From: Heterohyrax brucei
Taxonomy: Eukaryota > Chordata > Mammalia > Hyracoidea > Procaviidae
NCBI GenBank assembly: GCA_028571685.1
Contig: CM053166.1
Span: forward strand, 58,428,111 to 58,492,110
DNA: 64,000 nt
Reading direction: 5' to 3'
Position 1 is the stretch's first letter; each line of letters starts with the position of its first letter. Positions 1 to 11,678 of the stretch are shown here, piece by piece. The translations under genes were made by a program, and so were the position numbers. The notes below the pieces were generated by a model. That model was not told where the DNA came from. It ran no database searches and saw only the letters and a list, made by a program, of their open reading frames with translations.

Positions 1-290
1 TAGATGTGGTCCATTAGTCCTTTGGACTGATATTTCCATTGTTTCTTTAGTTTTCTTCATTCTTCCTTGTTCCTGAAGGGGTGAGACCAGTGAAGTATCC
101 TAGATGGCCACTCACAGGTTATGAAGAGCCCACACTACTTACCAAAGTAGAATGTCGAGCATTTTCTTTCTAAATTGTGTTATGCCAATTGAGCTAGACA
201 TTCCCTGAGACCATGATCTCCACAGCCCTCAGCCCAGCAATTTGGTCCCTTGGGGAGTTTGGACATACCTGTGGAGCTTCCATGATCTTT
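1..290 (-). mobile_element. L1 3' UTR fragment (edge)
   Basis: This is the reverse complement of L1 3' UTR sequence also present at 8455-8690 (shared blocks around 'agtcctttggact' and 'tgagaccatgatc'). It is cut by the window edge. Confidence 0.75.
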
Positions 291-345
291 CAAAGGTTGT
301 AATCTTGACAGAAGTAGATTGCCACATCTTTTTCTCATGGAGAAA
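290..345 (-). repeat. AfroSINE fragment
   Basis: About 55 bases match the antisense 3' half of the longer SINE type (gcagactgccacatcttt-like block). Confidence 0.5.
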
Positions 346-545
346 TGAGCAGTGAAAACACATGTCCACAAAAAGCCTTGCACACAAATCATTATATAAG
401 CTTTATTCATAACAGGCTAAAACTGAAAGCAATCCACATGTCTGTCAACAGGTAAATGAATAAATGAACTGAGGTACCTCTGTACAGTGGAATACTATTC
501 AGCAATAAAAAACAATAATCTATTGATATTTGTGCAGCAATATGG
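346..545 (+). mobile_element. Old L1 ORF2 3' end
   Basis: It matches the end of L1 ORF2, where mammalian L1s carry the 'aatggataaac...gaatactattcagcaat' blocks. It is short and diverged. Confidence 0.7.
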
Positions 546-639
546 ATGAAGTGATGAGTATCACATGTGTGATACTCATCAATACTATTGTGTATATCAA
601 TAGTTCCTTTTTATTACAGGATAGTGTTTATTCTCTTGT

Positions 640-855
640 ATAAGGAACCTTGGGAGTGCAGTGGTAAGTATTTGGCTGCTGACTAAAAGGTTGGTGGTTC
701 AAATCCATCAGCTGCTCTGCAGGAGAAAGATGCAGCAGTCTGCTTCTGTAAGGATTGCAGCCAGGAAAACCCTGTGGGGCAGTTCTACTCTGTGCTATAA
801 GATTGTTATGGATTGAAATTGCCTTGATGGTAGTGGATTCGGTTTGATTGTTGGA
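640..855 (+). repeat. AfroSINE, tRNA-derived
   Basis: The tRNA-like head has an A-box region (gcagtggtaag) and a B box (ggttcaaatcc). The body ends in the gattcggtttgattg tail. It is joined head to tail with the next SINE. Confidence 0.85.
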
Positions 856-1063
856 TGGAGTTCCTGGGTGATGCAAATAGATAAGGTCTCTACTACTAAC
901 TGAAAGGTCAGAAGTTTGAACCCATCCCATCCAGAGGTGTCTTGGAAAAAGGTCTGGCAACCTGCTTCAGAAAGGTCACAGTCTTGAAAACCCTGTGGAG
1001 CACAGTTCTATTCTACATACTTGGGGTTGCCACAAGTTGGAATTGACTCAATGGCAAGTGTTT
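856..1063 (+). repeat. AfroSINE, longer type
   Basis: This is the variant with the 'cagaggtgtcttgg' and 'gcttcagaaaggtcacag' blocks, ending in ttggaattgactcaatggc. It abuts the previous SINE. Confidence 0.85.
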
Positions 1064-1835
1064 GTTTATTTTTGGATATTTAAATTTTTTTCCAGTTTGG
1101 GGAGACTATGACTATTTAGGCCCAGCAGCCTTTTCTGGGGTCTTGTATTTTACTCCTCGGATGTGACAGCTCTCCACTCTTAGTTCTACAAGGACTGTGG
1201 GGGCATCAGCTGACCACCACTCTGGGGACAAGGTTGATTTCTCAGCTCCCATTAGCCAGAAAAACTGCAGCTTGGATCAATGATCCTTTGTTTCCTGTCA
1301 CAAAGTTACCTGCATGGTGTGAAAAGCGAGTTCCAGGTTAACTGGGAGGTCAGAGGCCAACAGATTGTCTCCCACTGTGTTTCCATCTCTTCCAGTCAGT
1401 TATGTTTTGAAAATCCAGCATTGGGTCTTGGCCTGAGCTGCAACTGGAGAATGACTTTCAGAGCTGAAGTGGCTGAATAGGTTTTGCTGAAACCAGAAAA
1501 TTGACCATATTTTCCCTTGCTATTTGGTTTCATGAGGTGCAAGTTCTTTTGAGACAATGAGAATGAAGAAACACTTCAGACTCAGTCTGTGGTTGGAAAC
1601 AACATGAGTAATGTTCTTCTAGCATACCTCAAGGGAGGAAAAACACATATTTGAAAAGCCGAGGACCTAGAAAAGAGCAACTCTTCAGCTGGTCTGCGTT
1701 AAGATATCGTTATGTGGCTGCCTGAGCTTGGCCAGTACAGGCCTTCCTGCAACTTGTGGGCACCAGGACACCCTTCTAGGACACAAAAGCACAGACCCAT
1801 TTCTGGTGTTTGCCCAGCTTCAGGGACACCTTGTA
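1064..1835. other. No recognisable repeat or gene
   Basis: Apparently unique DNA. The 66-codon open frame at 1280-1480 has no family resemblance. A start-exon reading for NYX was considered and set aside. Confidence 0.4.
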
Positions 1836-2360
1836 ACATTTTCTTTTATTGAGATAAAATTTGCATAACAAAAAATTAACCATTTTGAAATGCAACAACT
1901 TGGTGGCATCTAGTACATTTAGGATGTTGTGCAACCATCACCTCTATCCAGTTCCCAGACATTTTCATCACTTCCAAAGGAAACCCCATACCCACTAAGA
2001 GGCCACTTTCCATTCCTCATCTTAGCTCCAGGCTAGTTAGCTTTCTGTATTTATGGATTTGCTTATTCTAAACATTTCATATCAAGATGATCATAGGCTA
2101 TGTGACCATTTGTTTCTGGCTTTTTTCACTCAGCATAATGTTTTCAAGGTCCATCCATGTTGTAGCATGTAATAGTACTTCATTCCTGTTTATGGCTGAA
2201 TAATATCCATCAGTTGATGAGGTACTTGGTTTGTATCCACCTTTTGGCTATTATGCACATGCGTGTACGTGTATTTGTTTGAGAGCCAGTTTTCAATTCC
2301 TTTCGGTATATACCTAGAGGTGGGAATTGCTATGTCATATGGTAACTGTGTTTTACAACT
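1836..2360 (-). mobile_element. L1M 3' end, antisense
   Basis: It begins with ttttattgagataaaattt and continues with the 'gtgcaaccatcacctctat' and 'ttcactcagcataatg' blocks typical of old eutherian L1M 3' ends on the minus strand. Confidence 0.8.
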
Positions 2361-2419
2361 TGTAGAATTTTATAGCTCACAAGTGAAGTCTGTTTGTATA
2401 AAGTTTTCCACTTTGGTCA

Positions 2420-2785
2420 GTGGGTTTTGACTTTGGCTGCATATTGGAATCACCTGCAGAGCTTTAAAAATCACCAGACCTGGTCTCACCCCTGAAGGTT
2501 CTGATGGAATTGGACTGGCATAAGGCCTGGGCATTGTGAGTTTTAAAAGTTCCCTAGGTATTTCTAGGGAAGCCCTGATGGCATAGTGGTTAAGTTTTAT
2601 GGCTGCTAAACAAGTGGTTGGCAGTTCAGGTTTGCCAGGCACTGCTTGGAAACTCTATGGAGCAGTTCTACTCTGTCCTATAGGGTCACTATGAGTCAGA
2701 ATCGACTCTGTGGCAGTGGGTTTGGTTTGGGGTTCTAGGTGCTTCTAATGTGAAGTGCAGGTAGAGAAGCATGCTCCACTATTCA
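2420..2785 (+). mobile_element. MER5A-like hAT-Charlie element, split by a SINE
   Basis: The left part (2420-2567) has the 'ggaatcacctgcagagcttt' block. The right part (2736-2785) has 'ggtgcttctaatgtgaagt', the other arm. Together they give the near-palindromic layout of MER5A, a non-autonomous DNA transposon shared by placental mammals. A SINE at 2568-2735 interrupts it. Confidence 0.75.
2568..2735 (+). repeat. AfroSINE inside MER5A
   Basis: The head reads gaagccctgatggcatagtg and the tail gtgggtttggtttgggg. It sits in the middle of the MER5A relic and is therefore younger than it. Confidence 0.85.
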
Positions 2786-2954
2786 TTGCAGTCTATTTAT
2801 AGTAGTAACTACAATAATCTCTGACACTTGGTGTTTTGCTTTCTGTTCTGGAGTAGATTTCCAGTTGGTCTTTGAAGGATTGATCTCTTGGCGAGGTTTA
2901 GTTCTGTAGCAACAGTGGCTTGTGGAGCTTGGTATTAGCCTTGCCCAGTGCTTT

Positions 2955-3045
2955 CACAGCTTTGCAAGCATTACAACTCATTCGTTCCTCGTAACTGTCC
3001 ACATGTTACAGATGAAGAAACTGAGGTACAGAGGTTTTGCCTGAG
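2955..3045 (+). repeat. MIR fragment
   Basis: The core 'acagatgaagaaactgaggt' is the MIR hallmark. Flanks are weak. Confidence 0.6.
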
Positions 3046-3149
3046 GTAAAACAAAATAATAAAAACACAGTATGAGCAAACAGAGATGAGAAGGAGGGTC
3101 CTTAGACTTTATGACAGAACTTAGATGAGTGACCCAGACCTCAGGGTGA

Positions 3150-5001
3150 GTATTTCAAAACTGAATGCTCTAATAAAGCAAGAAAAAGAAATAAAAGACA
3201 TCAAGATTGGAAAGGAAGAAGTAAAACTATCCCTATTCATAATGATATGATCCTGTATAGAGTGAACCCCAAAGATTCCACAAGAAAAATACAGAAACTA
3301 ATAGAAAGATTCAGGAAAATAGCAGTATATAATATCAACATACAAAAGGATTCTTGTACACCAACAAAGAGAACTTTGAAAAGGAAATTAGGAAAATAAT
3401 ACCATTTATAATAGCCCCTAAAAGAAATAAAATATTAGAAATAAATCTAAGCAGGGGTGTACAAGACCAATACAAAGAAAACTACAAAACACTACTCTAA
3501 GAAACTAAAAGAGATCTACATAAATGAAAAAAACATACCATGCTCATGTATAGAAAGATTCAGCAGTATGAAAATGTCAAGTCTACTCAAAGTGATCTAC
3601 AGAAAAAAAAAATGTAATTCTTATCCAAATACCAATCGCATTCTTTAACAAGATAGAAAAACTAATCACCAACTTTATGTGGAAAAGAAAGAAGTCTTGA
3701 ATCAGTAAAGCATTATTGAAGAAAAAGAACAAAGAGGCTTCACACTACCTGATCTCAGAACCTGTTATACAGCCATGGTAGTACTGGTAGTACTGGTGCA
3801 ACAACAAACACAAAGACCAACGGAACAGAATCCAGAAACCAGACTTAAAACCATCCACTTATCGTTAGCTGATCTTTGACAAAGGAACAAAGTCCTCATT
3901 AAATGGTGCTGGCAAAACTGGATGTCTATTCATAAAAAATACGACATAAGACCCATACCTTGCATTATACACACACTAACTCAAAATGGATCAAAGATGT
4001 AAACATAAAACCTAAACCATTAAGGATCATGACAGAAAACATAGGGACAATGGTAGGGGCCCTAATAAATGGTGTAAACCATAATTAATAATACACAAAT
4101 ACCAGAAGATAAACTAGATAACTGGGATCTCCTAAAAATTAAACACTTATGCTCATCAAAAGACTTTACCAAAAGAGTAAAAAGAGAACCCACAGACTGT
4201 GAAAATTTTTTTGGCTATGACATAGCCAACCAGAGTCTGATCTCTAAAATCCATAGAATACTTCAGTACCTCAACAACAAAAAAATATAAATAATCCAAT
4301 TTAAAAATGGGCAAAGGATATGAACAGATGCTTCACCAAAAAAACATTCAGGTGGATAACAGACACATGAAGAAATGCTCATGATCACTAGCCATTAGAG
4401 AAATGGCTATAAAAAATAGAACAAGATATCATCTCACACTGACATTTCTGGAACTAATAAAACAAAACAAAACAAGAAACAGAAAATATTAAATGCTGGA
4501 GAGGTTCCGGGAAGACTGGCACTCTTAGTGCACTGCTGGTGGGAATGTAAAATGGTAAAGCCATTTTGGAAAATATGATGACACCTTAAAAAGCTAGAAA
4601 TAGAAATACAACATGATCTAGTAATCTCCTTTCTAGAAATATACCCTAGAAAAATAAGAGCCTTCACAGGAGCAGACATATGCTCACCATGTTCATTGCA
4701 GCATTATTCACAATAGCAAAAAGATGGAGACAACCTAGATGCCCATCAGCAGATGAATGGATGAACAAGTTATGGTACATACACACATAGAATACTGTGC
4801 AACAAAAAGAATAATGATGGTCCACAAAATATCTCATAACATGGATGAATCTGGAGGGCATTATGCTGAATGAAATAAGTCAATTACAAAAGGACAAATG
4901 TTGTATGAGACCACTATTATAAAAACTCAAGAAAAGCACACACTGAAAAAAAATCTTTGGTTATGAGGTATGGAAGGGCTGAGGACAGGAAATCACTAAC
5001 T
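3150..5001 (+). mobile_element. L1 ORF2 3' half and start of 3' UTR
   Basis: The sequence follows the C-terminal half of L1 ORF2 (blocks such as 'aatggtgctggcaaaactgg' and 'aatgctcatgatcactagcc') to about 4920, then L1 3' UTR. Translation shows many stops and frameshifts, so it is dead. The same L1 resumes after the RTE at 8326 and after the LTR at 9732. One 5'-truncated L1 thus spans 3150-10165 with two later insertions. Confidence 0.85.
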
Positions 5002-5013
5002 AGACAGTAGATA

Positions 5014-5112
5014 GGAAGGTAACACCATCAGGTAAGGAGAGTAACAGCATCAAGCAAGGAGGGTAACAGCATCAGGTAAGGAAGGTAACAGCATCAGGCA
5101 AGGAGGGTAAAG
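5014..5112 (+). repeat. 22-base tandem repeat at the RTE 5' end
   Basis: About four units of roughly aaggagggtaacagcatcag plus two bases stand at the 5' edge of the RTE, just inside the left target-site duplication. They probably belong to the element's 5' UTR. Confidence 0.75.
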
Positions 5113-8100
5113 ATAGAGTGAGCAGCCCCACTTGTCTGTCAGTGGAGGCTTGCTTGTTGCTGTGATGCAGGAAGCTATGCCACTGGTATTTAGGTACCAT
5201 CAGGGTCAACCATGGTAGACAGTTTCAGCTGAGCTTCCAGGCTAAGACAGACTAGGAAGAAGGACCTGGAAGTCTACTTCCGGAAGGAATTAGCCAGGGA
5301 AAACATGAACAGCAGCTGAACACTGTCAGATATGGTGCTCGAAAGTGAGCCCCCTTGTTGGAAGACACTTGGAAGATGACTGGGGAAGAGGTGCCTCCTC
5401 AAAGTAGAGTTGGCCTTAAGGACATGGATGGCCTAAGGCCTCTGGGATCTTCGTTCACTGATGTGGCATGACTCAAAATGAGAAGAAACAGCTGCAAACA
5501 TTCACTAATAATCAGGACATGGAATGTATGAAGTATGAATCTAGGAAAACTGGAAATTGTCAAAAATGAAATGGAACACATAAAGTGACATCCTAGGCAC
5601 TAGTGAGCTGAAATGGACCAGTTTGGGCCATTTTGAATCCGACAATCATGTAATCTACTATGCTGGGAAAGAAAACTTGAAGAGGAACAGTGTTGTGTTC
5701 ATCATCAAAAAGAACATTTCAAGATCTGTCCTGAAGTACAATGCTGTCAGTGATAGGATAACATCCATACTCCTACAAGGAAGGCAAGTTAATACAACTA
5801 TTATTCAAATATCTGCACCAACCACTAAGGCCAAAGATGAAGTGGTATAAGATTCTTACCAGCTTCCGCAGTTTGAAATTGACTGAACATGCAATCAGGA
5901 TGCACTGATAATTACTGGTGACTGGAATGCAAAAGTTGGAAAGAAAGAAGAAGGATTGGTAGTTGGAAAATACCTTGGTGATAGAAATAATGCCAGAGAT
6001 CGCATGATAGAGTTTTGCAAGACTGATGACTTTTTCATTGCAAATACCTTTTTTAACCAACACAAAAGGTGACTGTACACATGGACCTCACCAGATGGGA
6101 TACACAGGAACCAAACTGACTACATCTGTAGAAAAAGACCATGGAAAAGCTACATATCAGCAGTCAGAACAAGACCTGGTGCTGACAGTGGCACAGATCA
6201 TCAATTGCTCGTCTGTAAATTCAAATTGAAACTGAAGAAAATCAGAACAAGTCCATGAGAGCCAAAGTATGACCTTGAGTATATCCCTCCTGAGTTTAAA
6301 GACCATCTCAAGAACAGATTTGATCACTAATGGCTGAAGACTAGCCAAATTGTGGAATGACATCAAAGACATCATCCATGACGAGAGCAAGAGGTCATTA
6401 AAAAGACAAGAAAGAAAGAAAAGACCAAATTGGATATCAGAAGAGACTCTGAAACTTGCTCTTGAACACTGAGTAGCTAAAGGAAAAGGAAGGAATGGTG
6501 AAGTAAAAGACCTAAATAGAAGATCCCAGAGAGCAGCTTGAGAAGACAAACAAAAGTATTACAATGACATGTGCGAAGAGCTGTAAAGGTAAAACCAGAA
6601 AGGAGTAACACGTTCTGCGTTTCTCAAGCTGAAAGAACTGAAGAAAAAAATTCAAGCCTTGAGTTGCAATAGTGAAGGGTTCTACAGGGAAACTATTAAA
6701 CGACTTAGGGAGCATCAAAACAAGATGGAAGGAATATACAGAGTCATTATACCAGAAAGAACTGATCAATGTTCCAACATTTGAAGAGGTAGTGGATGAT
6801 CAGGAACCAATGGTACTGAGAGAAGAAGTCGAAGCTGCATTGAAGACATTGGCAAAAAACAAGGCTCCAGGAATTGATGGAATATCCATTGAGATATTTC
6901 AACAAACAGATGTAGCACTGGAAGTGCTCTTTGGTCTATGCCAAGAAATTTGGAGGACAGCTACCTGGCCAACTCACTGGAGGAGATCCATATTTATGCC
7001 CATTCCAAATAAAGATGGTCCAACTGAATGTGGAAATTACTGAAAAATATCATTGATATGACACACAAGTAAAATTTGTTCAAGATTATTCAAGAGTGAC
7101 TGCAACAGTATATTGACAAGGAACTGCCAGAAATTCAAGCTGGATTTAGAAGAGCATGTGGAACCAGGGATATCATTGCTGATGTCAGATGGATCTTGGC
7201 TGAAAGCAAATAATACCAGTAAGACGTTTACTTGTGTTTCATTGACAATGCAAAAGCATTCGACTCTGTGGATCATACTAAATTATGGCTAACGCTGCAG
7301 AGAATGGGAACTCCAGAACACCTAACTGTGCTCCTAAGGAATCTGTATATGGATCAAGAGGCAGTTGTGTGAACAGAACAAGGAGACACTGCATGGTTTA
7401 AAGTCAGGAAAGGTGTGTGTCAGGGTTGTATGCTTTCACCACACCTTTTTAATCTGTATGCTGAGCAAAGAATCCGAGAAGCTGGATTATATGAAGAATG
7501 AGGCATCAGGATTGGAAGACAACTCATTAGCAACCTGTGTTTTGCAGATGACACCATCTTACTTGCTGGAAATGAAGAAGATTTGAGACACTTACTGATG
7601 AAGATCAAGGACCACAGCCTTCAGTATGGATTGCACCTCAACATCTGGAAAACAAAAATCTTCAAACTAGACCAGTAAGCAACATTGTCGTAAGTGGAGA
7701 AAGCATTGAGGTTGTCAAGGATTTCATTTTATTTGGGTCCACAATCAATGCCCATGGAAGCAGCAGTCAAGAAATCCAAGTATACATTGCATTGAGAAAA
7801 TCTATCACAAAGGATCTCTTTATTCAAAAGTAAAGATGTCACCTTGAAGACTAAAATGCACCTGACCCAAGCCATGGTATTTTCAATTGCATCATATGCA
7901 TGCAAAAGCTGGACAATGAACAAAGACAGAAGAAGAATTGATGCTTTTGAATTGTGGTGTTCGAGAAGAATGTTGAATGTACCATGGACTGCCAAAAGAA
8001 CAGATAGATCTGTTCTAAAAGAAGTACAACCAGAGCGGTCCTTAGAAGCAAAGATGGCAAGACTGTGTCTTACATACTTTGGACATGTTGTCAGGAAAGA

Positions 8101-8313
8101 TCAATCCCTGGAGAAGGACATCATGCATTGTAGAGTGGAGGGTCAGTGAAAAAGAGAAAGACCTTCAACAAGATGGATTGACACAGTGGCTGCAACAATG
8201 GGCTTAAGCATAAAAATGATAGTGGACATGGCCCAAGACCAGGCAGTGTTTCATTCTGTTTTTAATAGGGTCTCTGAGTCGGAACTGACTTGACGGCACC
8301 TAACAACAACAGC
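5014..8313 (+). mobile_element. RTE (BovB clade) LINE, near full length
   Basis: RTE elements encode one protein with an AP-type endonuclease and a reverse transcriptase. The endonuclease region is recognisable at about 5600-6230 (ITGDWNAKVG around 5910). The RT starts near 6830 with NKAPGIDGISIEIFQQT. The C-terminal block (7844-8149) contains IDAFELWCSRRMLNVPWTAK and LCLTYFGHVVRKDQSLEKD, both close to bovine BovB. The 3' end is the family's gagtcggaactgacttgacg/ggcacctaacaacaac tail. About 3.3 kb equals the usual length. Frame breaks are many, so it is inactive. It lies in an L1 3' UTR with imperfect 12-base duplications at 5002-5013 and 8314-8325 (two mismatches). Confidence 0.9.
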
Positions 8314-8325
8314 AGACAGCAGTTA

Positions 8326-8800
8326 AATGTTCACTTTGGTGAAGGGAAAGAAAACACAATATAGGGAAAGTCAGCACAACTTGACCAAGGCAAAGTTATA
8401 GAAGCTTCCTAGACACATTCAAACACCTTGCTGGACTGAGTTACCGGGGCTGAGGGCTGGGGATCATGGTCTCAGGGAACATCTAGATCAGTTGGCATAA
8501 CATAGTCCATAAAGACAATGCTCTACATCCTACTTTGGTGAGTAGCATTTGGGGTCTTGAAAGCTTAAGAATGGCCATCTAATGTCCAATGTTTTTTTCT
8601 ATCTTGTCCGGAGCAAAGGAGAATGAAGAAAACCAAAGACACAAGGAAAATATTAGTCCAAAGGACTAATGGACCACAACTACCACAACATCCACCAGAC
8701 TGAGTTCTGCACAACTAGATGGTACCCAGCTACCACCACCAATGACTATGACAGAGATCACAATAGGGGTCCTGCACAGGGCAGGGGAGGGCAAAAATGT
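8326..8800 (+). mobile_element. L1 3' UTR, continuation
   Basis: It continues the L1 of 3150-5001 (ttcactttggtgaagg, then gtgagtagcatttggggtct). It is interrupted at 8801 by an LTR. Confidence 0.8.
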
Positions 8801-8805
8801 AGAAC

Positions 8806-9726
8806 TACAGTGAGATGGATCCATTTTGTGTGGCCTCTCACCATAGCCTTGTAACTTCTACTCAAGTGATTGGATGGGACCATGCAAATAACGTAAATGT
8901 GGTTAACCAAGGGGTTTGGTCATTTTTGCCATCCTGCTAGGCTTAAAAGAGAATCAATTCCACAGCAGAGAGAGGATGTCACTACCAGCAAGGAAGATGA
9001 GCCAGTAGTGGAGCATGTCCTTTGGACCCAGGATACTTGCACTGAGAAGCTGAGAAGCTCCTGGAACCAGGAGACTGAGAGAGAACTGTTAATACTGAAG
9101 AGGTTGAGAAGCAGTGGCAGAGAAATAGTGGCAGGAGAGACTGTCAGGAGATGGCATGGTGAGCTTCTCAGTCCCTGGAGGGAGAATGTAGTTAAGTATC
9201 TTTGGGCAGGAGGCTTACTGATGGAGTAGAGTATCCCTGGGCGTCTGGTAGAGCTAGGATTGCTGACCCAGGGAGCTATAGCTGTGTACCTTTGTGTGGA
9301 GTGGGGTGCCTTGGGGCATTTAATGGCAGAGCTAAAAGAGCTTTGCAACACTTGCCTGAGCAGGGCAAAGGCTGAGGAACAGAGGAGAAGTCTGCCTGCA
9401 GGCATGGCAGAAAAGAGGTTGGTCTAATGGAAGAACTGTATCCTGACTGTTACTGAACCTGCTACTTCTCTAAATAAACCCCATAATCATGAATACTTTC
9501 TGTCAATTGTGTGTGACCATCACAATGAATTATGACAGCCAACAGAGAAGTAGAGAGTGCTGTGGGGCTATGGGAGGGATGGTTGGTGTCAGGACTGCTA
9601 AAGGTGGTAGAGGGAGGAGGCATGTCTGATCTCTGCCTCATGGGAATCAGCCTTGGGTGGCTGGTCTTCATTCTCCTCCTCATGAAGTTAGAGGAGGGCA
9701 GATGCTGATCCCATGCCATTTTTACA
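8806..9726 (+). mobile_element. Solo LTR, probably ERVL class (fossil)
   Basis: A 921-base insertion in the L1 3' UTR, bounded by perfect 5-base duplications agaac at 8801-8805 and 9727-9731. An AATAAA stands near 9473. The duplication length fits ERVL-class integration. The long antisense open frames here are non-coding. I do not know the family name. Confidence 0.6.
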
Positions 9727-9731
9727 AGAAC

Positions 9732-10165
9732 AAAATTCAAATTCACTGGGAAAAAAATAAATAGATAAATAAAGACCAGACTTACTGGGCTGACGGAGAC
9801 TGAGACTACGGCCCCTAGACACCCTGCTAACTCAGAACTGAAGCAAGTCCCCAAATCTACTTTCAGCCAAAGATTAGACAAGTCTATAAAACAAACAATA
9901 AAACATGTGAGGAGCATGTTTCTTAGTTCTATCAAGTATGTGAGACCAAATGGACAACACCTACCCAAAGGTGAAGACACCAAGGCAGGAAGGGATAGGA
10001 AAACTGAACAAATGGTTACGAAGAGCCAGAAACGGAAAGGGGGAGAGTGCTGACATATTGCAGGCACTGCAACCAATGTCACAGAACAATTTGTGTATAC
10101 ATTTTTGAATGAGAAACTATTTGGCCCTGTAAACTTTCACCTAAAGCACACACACACATGCAAAG
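9732..10165 (+). mobile_element. L1 3' UTR, terminal part
   Basis: It resumes with aaaattcaaattcact and runs to the 3' end block 'ctgtaaactttcacctaaag', followed by a short CA repeat. This is the L1 3' UTR type with the 'caatgtcacagaacaatttg' block. Confidence 0.8.
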
Positions 10166-11161
10166 ATTAAGTTCTCTAGAAAACCCCATGCGTGAACTGT
10201 GGAGCTATGACAAAGACTGGCTGAACAGTGGCCAGTTCTGAAGCCAGGCTAGTCCTGCTGAATTTCCCATTGTTCCCTATTTTCCTCTTGAATGGAAGCC
10301 TTTTCAGATTTCCATAGAGATCCTCCCCAAAAATACCAGTGTGAGAAGAGAAATTGCTAAGCAACTGCCAATGATTGACTTTCTCTTTTCACAAACTGTA
10401 ATCCAAATTTTAATTTGGTATATGTTTTGCTGGCTCAGGTACTCCCATGGAACAACTCTGGATAGCTAAGGAGATTTGTTTTTGGAACACTCACTGCTGA
10501 TTCTGGGAGAGGCCATTTTCTCGTTTGAATTTGGAAAAGTCAGGGATGTCCTAATAATTTTTGATTCAATATTATGTGTCAGATCTGACTTGACGGCACT
10601 TGGCTGGCATTATGCATCTTCTATTGATTCATTTTTTTCTATCAAAGTTGAGTTCATGTGGTTCTTCAGAGCCATGGGAAGAGGGAAGAAGGAGGAAGAT
10701 GGTTCTAGAAAGATTAAAGAAACTTGTTTTGGTGAGAATTCTTGTTGTAAACAATAGAACCCTCTCTTGGCTGGTGAAGCAAAGCAGGAGTTTGTTTATG
10801 GATATTAGGTGTTCAGAGCCTTCCTGACTGGAGGCTACAGACCTAAGAGCCATGCCTAAATCATACAGGAGAGTAGCTACAGCAAAAATCCTGTGACCAC
10901 TCTCACTGGGGAGCACACATGGTAGCTCACAAAAATCATGCTGGGTGCCAGAAATTCCATGCTAACCTGAAAGTCAGATGCCTCTGTCATCATTTTTCTA
11001 GAATGTTGTTTCAACACGACACTGGCTTCTGAATCTAAGTTTGTCTTGGGTGTGTCTGAGTAGCTAAGCTAGGTCACAAGCCTGAGCCTTAACTTGAAGG
11101 GAAGCTGAGCTGGGAAAGAGTTACTGGCTTCTGTCTTGAGGAGGCAGGACTTGTAATTTAG
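10166..11161. other. Mostly unassigned; small SINE/RTE tail relic
   Basis: About 30 bases near 10575-10605 (atctgacttgacggcact) look like an RTE or SINE tail. The rest, including purine-rich 10680-10730, has no family I can name and no convincing gene. Confidence 0.35.
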
Positions 11162-11352
11162 TTGTTTACCACGGAGTCACTTCCATCTCATAGTGACCCT
11201 GTAGGGCAGACTAGAACTGCCCCAGAGGGTTTCCAAGGCTGTAATCTTCATGGAAGCAGATGGCCAAGTTTTTATTGCTCAGAGCCACTGGGTGAGTTCG
11301 AATGACCGACCTTTTAGTTAGTGGTGGCGTGCTTAGCCATTGCACCACAAGG
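11162..11352 (-). repeat. AfroSINE
   Basis: It reads antisense from gagtcacttccatctcatag to the tRNA-like head near gccattgcaccacaagg. Confidence 0.8.
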
Positions 11353-11557
11353 CATCCTTGTGTAGAAAACTCCCTAAATGTAGAAAGAGCGCTTATAATG
11401 TTCTAGATAACCAGAAGAGGTTTCAGCTGTCCACAACTACTTTGACTGCAAGGAACAAAAATCCACTCACTCACACATATGGTTTGAGTGGCTTTCTGAA
11501 GTGGAAACAAGGAAATGTCAGAAAAAGCTGATGCAGAACCTTACTGGAACTAAAGGA

Positions 11558-11678
11558 GTCCCTGGATGGTGCAGTTAAGCACTGGACTACTAATCAAAAG
11601 GTCTGGCTGTTTGAACCCACTGAGGGGTGCCTGCCTGAGAAGACTGGCTGGCAATCTGCATCTGAAAGGTCACGTCCT
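11558..11678 (+). repeat. AfroSINE, left half (split by L1)
   Basis: The first ~120 bases of the longer SINE type, ending in tgaaaggtcacgtcctt. The second half is at 14754-14860. Confidence 0.8.

Noticed and set aside
640-1063. Functional tRNA genes suggested by A- and B-box sequences in the SINEs
   Set aside because: The boxes belong to tRNA-derived SINE heads. No full cloverleaf with acceptor stem was seen.
1280-1317. Possible NYX start exon: ATG at 1280, ending in ctgcatg before gtgtga, in the right phase to give Leu-His-Ala
   Set aside because: The seven-base match to the human junction is short, the donor is weak, the start context is poor and the residues before it do not resemble human or mouse NYX. 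Chance is likely in 36 kb.
5014-5112. CRISPR-like or satellite array
   Set aside because: The 22-base units are directly adjacent with no spacers, sit at the end of an RTE, and the genome is mammalian.
8920-10082. Minus-strand open frames of 161 and 206 codons
   Set aside because: They lie across an LTR and L1 3' UTR in antisense, cross an insertion boundary, and resemble no protein family.
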